Shown here: piece by piece, positions 17,222 through 21,537 of the stretch
Numbering within the stretch: position 1 is the stretch's first letter
Layout of the letters: every line of letters begins with the position of its first letter
Assembly: GCA_964544475.1 (NCBI GenBank)
Contig: CAZJBS010000041.1
Location: 1-21,537 of the forward strand
Length of the DNA: 21,537 bases
Source: CAZJBS01 sp964544475
GTDB lineage: Bacteria > CLD3 > SB21
Reading direction: 5' to 3'
The notes under the pieces: generated by a model
Told to the model about the DNA's origin: nothing
Seen by the model: the letters and a program-made list of their open reading frames with translations, nothing else
The model's database searches: none
Translations under genes and position numbers: made by a program

Positions 17222-17856
17222 GACCATCCCTCCCGCCGTTCCGCCGAGCGCAACAGCTTGTTGAGTTTGGTGATGTCACGGATCTTCTCACGCCTCAGTG
17301 AAAATCTCCCGGTCGCTATGAGGCGCAGACCCAGCCACGCCTGACGCAAGAGGTTCAGGACATTGGTCTGAAGATAGAACCGCAACAAAAGCCGTCCCTC
17401 GCTGTTTCTCCCCTGCCGTCGCACGATGTTGAAAAACGCCTTGGAAAAGACCGGGATGGGATACCGGCGGGGGTATACGCCGGCGGCAATGGCCTCGCGC
17501 TTCAACGTGTACATGACGTCCGTGATGTGAATCTGTCTCGGACATTGCACGGAACATGCATAGCACGATGCGCACAGCCAGATGGTCAGGCTGTGCAGCA
17601 CTTCATCTTTGAAGCCCTCCCGCGTCATGGCGATGATCTTCCGAGGCGTGTAGTCCATATAATCGCTGAGTGGACAGGTGGAACCGCAGGTTCCGCATTG
17701 AATGCAACTGAGCAATTTTTGTCCGTACGCCTTTTCGGCGATACGCTCGCCGAATCCAAGATCCAGTTCGGACTCGTATTTGATCTTCCGCATTTGCCTG
17801 CGGGGATCGGCTGGCGCCTTGTTGCGCACGTACGCCGCGACGGGAAACCCAATCAT
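17218..17856 (-). CDS. hdrC: HdrC-like 4Fe-4S subunit of heterodisulfide reductase
   Basis: 212 residues with two 4Fe-4S motifs, CIQCGTCGSTCP (51-62) and CASCYACSVQCP (95-106), that link HdrA to HdrB. A C-terminal extension of about 100 mostly helical and basic residues follows. I chose ATG 17856, which has GAGGTG 5 bases upstream; an upstream in-frame ATG (17904) would run into the terminator region. First gene of the operon, overlapping hdrB by four bases. Confidence 0.93.
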   Translation of the reverse strand: MIGFPVAAYVRNKAPADPRRQMRKIKYESELDLGFGERIAEKAYGQKLLSCIQCGTCGSTCPLSDYMDYTPRKIIAMTREGFKDEVLHSLTIWLCASCYACSVQCPRQIHITDVMYTLKREAIAAGVYPRRYPIPVFSKAFFNIVRRQGRNSEGRLLLRFYLQTNVLNLLRQAWLGLRLIATGRFSLRREKIRDITKLNKLLRSAERREGWS

Positions 17857-17904
17857 GGGACACCTCGTTGAATTGTGTGAATGATGGATACGGAATTCTG
17901 GCAA

Positions 17905-17932
17905 TAGAAAAAGGCATGGACTTCCATGCCTT
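17905..17932 (-). terminator. Intrinsic terminator of the group 3b hydrogenase operon
   Basis: On the minus strand AAGGCATGGA, a two-base AG spacer and TCCATGCCTT form a perfect 10-bp inverted repeat (17911-17932) followed by TTTCT. Pairing at the tip will open to a slightly larger loop. It lies about 85 bases after the hydA stop and about 50 before hdrC, so it separates the two operons. Confidence 0.8.
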
Positions 17933-17964
17933 GAAATTTCCCTGTCGTATGTCGCTTCATTCCG

Positions 17965-17993
17965 ACCTCCGCGGTTGGAGGTTCAGAATTCTG
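17965..17993. repeat. Inverted repeat and palindrome between hydA and the terminator
   Basis: ACCTCC at 17965-17970 pairs with GGAGGT at 17977-17982 across GCGGTT, and directly next to it CAGAATTCTG at 17984-17993 is a perfect 10-base palindrome. GAATTCTG recurs at 17893-17900 before hdrC. This could be an operator or an RNA-processing structure. No T-run follows, so it is not a second terminator. Confidence 0.35.
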
Positions 17994-18016
17994 ATGGCTA
18001 CCCGCCGGTCGCGGGT

Positions 18017-19309
18017 CTATGGAATCTCGTCAATCTCCATTTTCAAGAAATGCGTGGCGCAAGAAATGCACGGATCGTAGTTGCGTACGGCCTGCTCGCA
18101 CTGCCACGTCAGTTGATCCTTGGGCAGATCGATGTGCCTCGTGACGAATTGGTACAGATCATTTTCAATCGTCTTCTGATTTTGCGACGTGGGCGGCACA
18201 ATCTTCGCATCGAGGATCAGACCCGAATCGTCCAGCGTATAGCGGTGGTAGCAGATCCCGCGCGGCGCCTCGGTACATCCACAGCCTCGTCCCGCCTTCG
18301 GCTTGATCGGGATCATCGCGGGTTCCGGCTTTTCATATGCGGCAATCAGGCGCAGGGATTCATTGACCGCATACAACGTCTCCAGGCTGCGGACGATGAT
18401 GCCTTTGAAGGGGTTGTTGACCGGCGGTTCGCAACCGACCGCCGCCGCCAGTTTCTTCTCCTCATCGGTCAATTGGTTGAAATTCAGGTTGAACCGCGCC
18501 ATCGGCCCGACAAAGTACGCGCCCTTGCCTTTCATGATCGAATGTAACGCGTTCGTATGGGCTTCATGGCTCTCTTCGAAGTGTTTTTCGTAATCGGTTA
18601 TTTCAATATCCAGACCACTGCTCGAGATCAGCCGCCCTTCCGTGATGGCGTATTCATCCGGATGCGACAACGCGACATATTCATAGGGCAATTCCAACTC
18701 CGGGAATTGGAAACCCGCCACGAGTTTTACAAGATCGGTCACGGCCGACCGGCACCAATGGAGTTCATCCTCGAGGGCGAGCAGGGCGTCTTTGGATGGC
18801 GCGCGGTAGAAACCGCCGACGCCGAGATTGATGGGGTGAATGGCCCGGCCGCCGACAACTTCCATGATGGTGTTGCCGAGTTTTTTCATCCGCAGGGCCG
18901 TTTGCACGAGTGGGCCGTGATCTTTCGCCATGTGAATGGCGCTTTCATAACCCAAAAAATCGGGCGCATGCAGCATGGTCACATGAAGTACATGGCTCTC
19001 AATCCATTCGCCGCAGTAAATCAACCGCCGGAGGTTTCGGATCGCAGGAGTGACGCGAAGTCCGAAGGCATGCTCCATGGCGTGCGATGCGCCCATCTGG
19101 TAGGCCACCGGACATATCCCGCAAATGCGGGCGGTGATGTCCGGCGCTTCCCTGAACAACCGTCCACGTAAGAAGGCCTCAAAAAAACGCGGGGGTTCAA
19201 ATATCTTGAATCGGACGTCCTCAACGCGGCCCTTCTTCACCTTGACATAGAGGGAACCCTCCCCTTCGACGCGCGCGAGGTAGTCGACTTTGATGATCTT
19301 ATCTTTCAT
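18017..19309 (-). CDS. hydA: NiFe hydrogenase large subunit, HydA-like (group 3b)
   Basis: 430 residues, alpha subunit of a cytoplasmic bidirectional NAD(P)-linked hydrogenase or sulfhydrogenase. Active-site motifs are RICGICP (61-67; Cys63, Cys66) and DPCISCATH (412-420; Cys414, Cys417), followed by a 10-residue C-terminal extension beginning FLKME. Start ATG 19309 overlaps the small-subunit gene by 11 bases; longer frames upstream lie inside it. The subunit order HydB-HydG-HydD-HydA defines the group. Its sequence and extension differ clearly from MvhA, so the two hydrogenases are not recent duplicates. Confidence 0.95.
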   Translation of the reverse strand: MKDKIIKVDYLARVEGEGSLYVKVKKGRVEDVRFKIFEPPRFFEAFLRGRLFREAPDITARICGICPVAYQMGASHAMEHAFGLRVTPAIRNLRRLIYCGEWIESHVLHVTMLHAPDFLGYESAIHMAKDHGPLVQTALRMKKLGNTIMEVVGGRAIHPINLGVGGFYRAPSKDALLALEDELHWCRSAVTDLVKLVAGFQFPELELPYEYVALSHPDEYAITEGRLISSSGLDIEITDYEKHFEESHEAHTNALHSIMKGKGAYFVGPMARFNLNFNQLTDEEKKLAAAVGCEPPVNNPFKGIIVRSLETLYAVNESLRLIAAYEKPEPAMIPIKPKAGRGCGCTEAPRGICYHRYTLDDSGLILDAKIVPPTSQNQKTIENDLYQFVTRHIDLPKDQLTWQCEQAVRNYDPCISCATHFLKMEIDEIP

Positions 19310-20072
19310 AGGCTTCGCTCTCCTTGCGGAAGGCGTCCGCGTACGCATTGAAGGTCCGGAACAGGCGGACGACTTCTTTGTCACTCACCTGGAGATGCTG
19401 CCACCACGCGCTCAGACTGCCCGTATTCGGCAGTTCCTTCGGTCCAAAGCATCCGAAACAACCGCGTTGGAACGACGGGCACAGGGCGTCGCATCCCGCC
19501 TGGGTCACCGGCCCCAGGCACACGGTGCCCTGCGAAACCATGACACACACGAGGTGGCGCCGCTTGCATTCCATGCACACGCTGGTGTTGGGTACGTTTG
19601 GTTTCCGGCCGACCAGAAAAGCGCTGACGACCTCGATCAATTGCGTCTTGCTGATCGGACATCCGCGCAGTTCAAAATCCACTTTGACGTGATCCGCAAT
19701 CGGTGTGGATTTGTTGAGCGTGCTGATGACCTCCGGCTGGGCGTAGACCATCGGAATGAAGGTTTTCACATCCTTGAAATTCCTCAGCGCCTGGATGCCG
19801 CCGGCGGTGGCGCAGGCGCCGATGGTGATCAACGTCTTCGACACACGACGGATCTGGTGAATTCTTTCCGCGTCGTGCGCCGTCGTGATGGAACCTTCCA
19901 CCAGCGACACGTCATACGGCCCGGCGACCACGGCGCGGGACGCTTCGGGAAAATTGGCGATATCGATGGCGCCGACGATGGCGAGCAATTCGTCCTCACA
20001 ATCCAGCAGACTCAATTGGCAGCCATCGCACGAGGCAAATTTCCAAACCGCAAGTTTCGGTTTTCCGGCCAT
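19299..20072 (-). CDS. hydD: NiFe hydrogenase small subunit, HydD-like (group 3b)
   Basis: 257 residues, delta subunit passing electrons from the NiFe site to HydG/HydB. The proximal cluster residues are FASCDGC (Cys15, Cys18), GACA (Cys87) and RGCPIS (Cys138). More Fe-S ligands lie at CMEC (166, 169), Cys176 and Cys185, AGCDALC (194, 198) and GCFGCFG (205, 208). No Tat signal, in agreement with a cytoplasmic enzyme. ATG 20072 has GGGAG about 8 bases upstream and lies one base from the HydG stop. Confidence 0.94.
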   Translation of the reverse strand: MAGKPKLAVWKFASCDGCQLSLLDCEDELLAIVGAIDIANFPEASRAVVAGPYDVSLVEGSITTAHDAERIHQIRRVSKTLITIGACATAGGIQALRNFKDVKTFIPMVYAQPEVISTLNKSTPIADHVKVDFELRGCPISKTQLIEVVSAFLVGRKPNVPNTSVCMECKRRHLVCVMVSQGTVCLGPVTQAGCDALCPSFQRGCFGCFGPKELPNTGSLSAWWQHLQVSDKEVVRLFRTFNAYADAFRKESEAYER

Positions 20073-20073
20073 G

Positions 20074-20910
20074 CTACAACTCCCTTCGCAACATCAGATC
20101 CTTGACGCGGTCATACCGGTACACGGGGCCGTCTTTGCAGATGAATCCCGGACCGTACTGGCAATGTCCGCATAAACCGATGCCGCATTTCATATTGCGC
20201 TCCATCGACAGGTACAGGTTTTCCGTCGGAATGCCGCGTTTGACGAGTTCGAGGAGCGTGAACCGCATCATGATTTCAGGGCCGCACACCATGGCGATGG
20301 TCATTTCACGGTCGAAATGGAATCTGGGCATCATGTGGGTGACAACACCGACATTGCCGCGCCATTCGCCGCCGCCGCGGTCCACGGTGACGCTGACATG
20401 CATGTCGAAGCGCCCGCGCCATTGTTCGAGTTCCTTGACATACAACATATCCTCCGGCGTCCGGGCGCCGTAGAGCATCAGGATTTTTCCGTACTTTTGG
20501 CGATGGTTCAGGATGTCGTACAAAGCCGGGCGCAACGGCGCGAGACCGATGCCGCCGGTGACGATGACAATATCGTATCCGTACGCCTGAGCCACCGGCC
20601 ACGGCCGGCCGTACGGACCGCGAATACCCACCGTGTCCCCCTTGCGCAGCTTGGCCATCTGTCTGGTGACGGAGCCGACGGCGCGTATCGTATGCGTCAG
20701 TATGCGTGTTTTGGCCGGATTGCCGCTGATCGAAATGGGCACTTCGCCGACACCCCAATGATAGATCATGTTGAACTGACCGGGTTGAAATGAGAAATCC
20801 CCGCCGTCGAGCGGCGTCAGTTCCATGGAAAAAGTGTCGTGCGTTTCCTTCCAGAATTTGTCGATGCGAAATGGCCGGGTGGCCATGGCATCCGTGGATT
20901 CAGCGATCAT
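20074..20910 (-). CDS. hydG: HydG-like FAD/NAD(P)-binding subunit of group 3b hydrogenase
   Basis: 278 residues, gamma subunit related to dihydroorotate dehydrogenase electron-transfer protein. It has an FAD domain (FQPGQFNMIY, EVPISIS, then IRAVGSVT), a NAD(P)-binding domain (VTGGIGLAPLRP, 118-128; CGPEIMM) and a C-terminal 2Fe-2S set, Cys242, Cys247, Cys250 and Cys258 (KCGIGLCGHCQYGP, FICKDGP). It exchanges electrons between NAD(P)H and the Fe-S chain of HydB/HydD. The start ATG 20910 follows the cyclic-nucleotide-domain gene after 7 bases. Confidence 0.94.
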   Translation of the reverse strand: MIAESTDAMATRPFRIDKFWKETHDTFSMELTPLDGGDFSFQPGQFNMIYHWGVGEVPISISGNPAKTRILTHTIRAVGSVTRQMAKLRKGDTVGIRGPYGRPWPVAQAYGYDIVIVTGGIGLAPLRPALYDILNHRQKYGKILMLYGARTPEDMLYVKELEQWRGRFDMHVSVTVDRGGGEWRGNVGVVTHMMPRFHFDREMTIAMVCGPEIMMRFTLLELVKRGIPTENLYLSMERNMKCGIGLCGHCQYGPGFICKDGPVYRYDRVKDLMLRREL

Positions 20911-20917
20911 AATGGTT

Positions 20918-21379
20918 CTATTCCTTGTTGCCGTAGACGTCCAGCAACTGCAGGCGCGTCGACTCCAGGCGCTGGCTCACGACATAAGAAAACCGTTTGA
21001 GCAGTTCATAACCGAGGTCGTGATCTTTCTCGCATTTGTTGCGCAGGCAGAGACCGTCGAGCGCAATGGCCCGGGTCATCTCGGTGGCACGCGCATCGAA
21101 TTGCCAGTTGTACGGCGGGATCAGCCACGACCAGCCGAGGACGTCGCCTTCGCCGACCGTCTGCACCGCGATGTGACCTTTTTCGGCGGCGTAAATCTCC
21201 AGCGACACTTTGCCGTGCCGGACAAGAAAAAATTCGTTCGCCTCCTGGCCTTCCTTGAAGATGAATTCACCCGTGTCGAAACGCACGTTCTTGGCGCAAC
21301 CGACGATCAGGTCCAGGTGCGGTGCATTCAATCCCTGGAGGAAGGGATGCTCGTGCAGATAGGTCTTGAGGTCTTCCAT
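20918..21379 (-). CDS. Stand-alone cyclic-nucleotide-binding-domain protein within the hydrogenase operon
   Basis: 153 residues: one cNMP-binding beta-roll (about 10-115) and a C-terminal helix (about 120-145). There is no helix-turn-helix, so it is not a complete Crp/Fnr regulator. The phosphate-binding cassette is unusual: GEGDVLGWSWLIPPY then FDARATE (94-100). The Arg-Ala is kept, but the Gly-Glu pair of cAMP binders is replaced by Gly-Trp, so the ligand may differ or be absent. I place the start at ATG 21379, with AAGGAAG upstream and a TGATG overlap with the HydB stop; the frame upstream lies inside hydB. Position between hydB and hydG suggests a bound regulatory subunit. Confidence 0.85.
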   Translation of the reverse strand: MEDLKTYLHEHPFLQGLNAPHLDLIVGCAKNVRFDTGEFIFKEGQEANEFFLVRHGKVSLEIYAAEKGHIAVQTVGEGDVLGWSWLIPPYNWQFDARATEMTRAIALDGLCLRNKCEKDHDLGYELLKRFSYVVSQRLESTRLQLLDVYGNKE

Positions 21380-21537
21380 CACATTCTTCCTTGCTTTAAG
21401 GTTGGCGATAACGTGTCGGCACGAAGGGCCTGCACTTCTTCGGTGAGATCGATGCCGACGGGACACCACGTGATGCAACGGCCGCAGCCGACGCATCCGG
21501 ACTGACCGAACTGGTCGATCCAATAGGATAATTTATG
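21379..21537 (-). CDS. hydB: HydB-like 4Fe-4S subunit of group 3b hydrogenase, C-terminal fragment
   Basis: Only the last 52 codons are in the window; the gene runs off the right edge. The fragment reads through SGCVGCGRCITWCPVGID, a 4Fe-4S motif like the last cluster of the dicluster-type HydB beta subunit, and ends in an unstructured tail TLSPTLKQGRM. The TGA stop shares its A with the ATG of the cyclic-nucleotide-domain gene (TGATG), so translation is likely coupled. HydB identity rests on context and one cluster motif. Confidence 0.8.
   Translation of the reverse strand, partial: HKLSYWIDQFGQSGCVGCGRCITWCPVGIDLTEEVQALRADTLSPTLKQGRM

Noticed and set aside
19290..20105. 271-codon plus-strand open frame opposite hydD
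   Set aside because: Shadow of the small-subunit gene; composition is not protein-like.

Overview
The window looks like part of an anaerobic or facultative bacterial chromosome, probably from an FCB-type lineage (Bacteroidota relatives such as Ignavibacteria, KSB1 or Zixibacteria). Evidence for that placement: an exported peptidase with a C-terminal type IX-style sorting domain (NYPNPFNPSTTI motif), a flavin-dependent thymidylate synthase, a bacterial deoxyhypusine-synthase-like protein, and two group 3 NiFe hydrogenase clusters. The phylum is inferred; no rRNA or other marker gene is present. No stretch of more than 300 bases lacks a gene, and I saw no tRNA, rRNA, CRISPR array or insertion sequence.

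Left part, plus strand (1-5919). A hairpin and repeat-like leader is followed by a tandem-domain ThyX. Next come a 57-codon ORF overlapping a degenerate minimal-nucleotidyltransferase-like gene, a deoxyhypusine synthase family protein, a GtrB-type polyprenyl-phosphate glycosyltransferase and a GT39-like membrane glycosyltransferase. The last three are closely spaced and may be one transcript; the two glycosyltransferases look like a donor-lipid and transferase pair for cell-envelope glycosylation.

Middle part (5966-10019). A minus-strand group runs CsgG-like exported protein, VOC-fold protein, M23 metallopeptidase. It diverges across 282 bp from a plus-strand pair, a nucleoside deaminase and a secreted M28 aminopeptidase.

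Right part, minus strand (10120-21537). Two hydrogenase operons lie head to tail, so the upstream one is at the right edge. The first is a group 3b (sulfhydrogenase/NADP-type) cluster: HydB end fragment, a stand-alone cyclic-nucleotide-binding-domain protein, HydG flavoprotein, HydD small subunit, HydA large subunit. A clear intrinsic terminator follows at about 17905-17932. The second operon is hdrC-hdrB-hdrA-mvhD-mvhG-mvhA, a maturation protease, a 71-residue membrane protein and a YbaK-like deacylase, with overlapping genes almost throughout. HdrCBA-MvhDGA resembles the flavin-based electron-bifurcating heterodisulfide reductase/hydrogenase complex of methanogens. It would couple H2 oxidation to reduction of ferredoxin and of a disulfide or other acceptor, while the group 3b enzyme would exchange H2 with NAD(P)H. 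The single protease between them could mature both large subunits, since both end in a DPCxxCATH motif followed by an extension.
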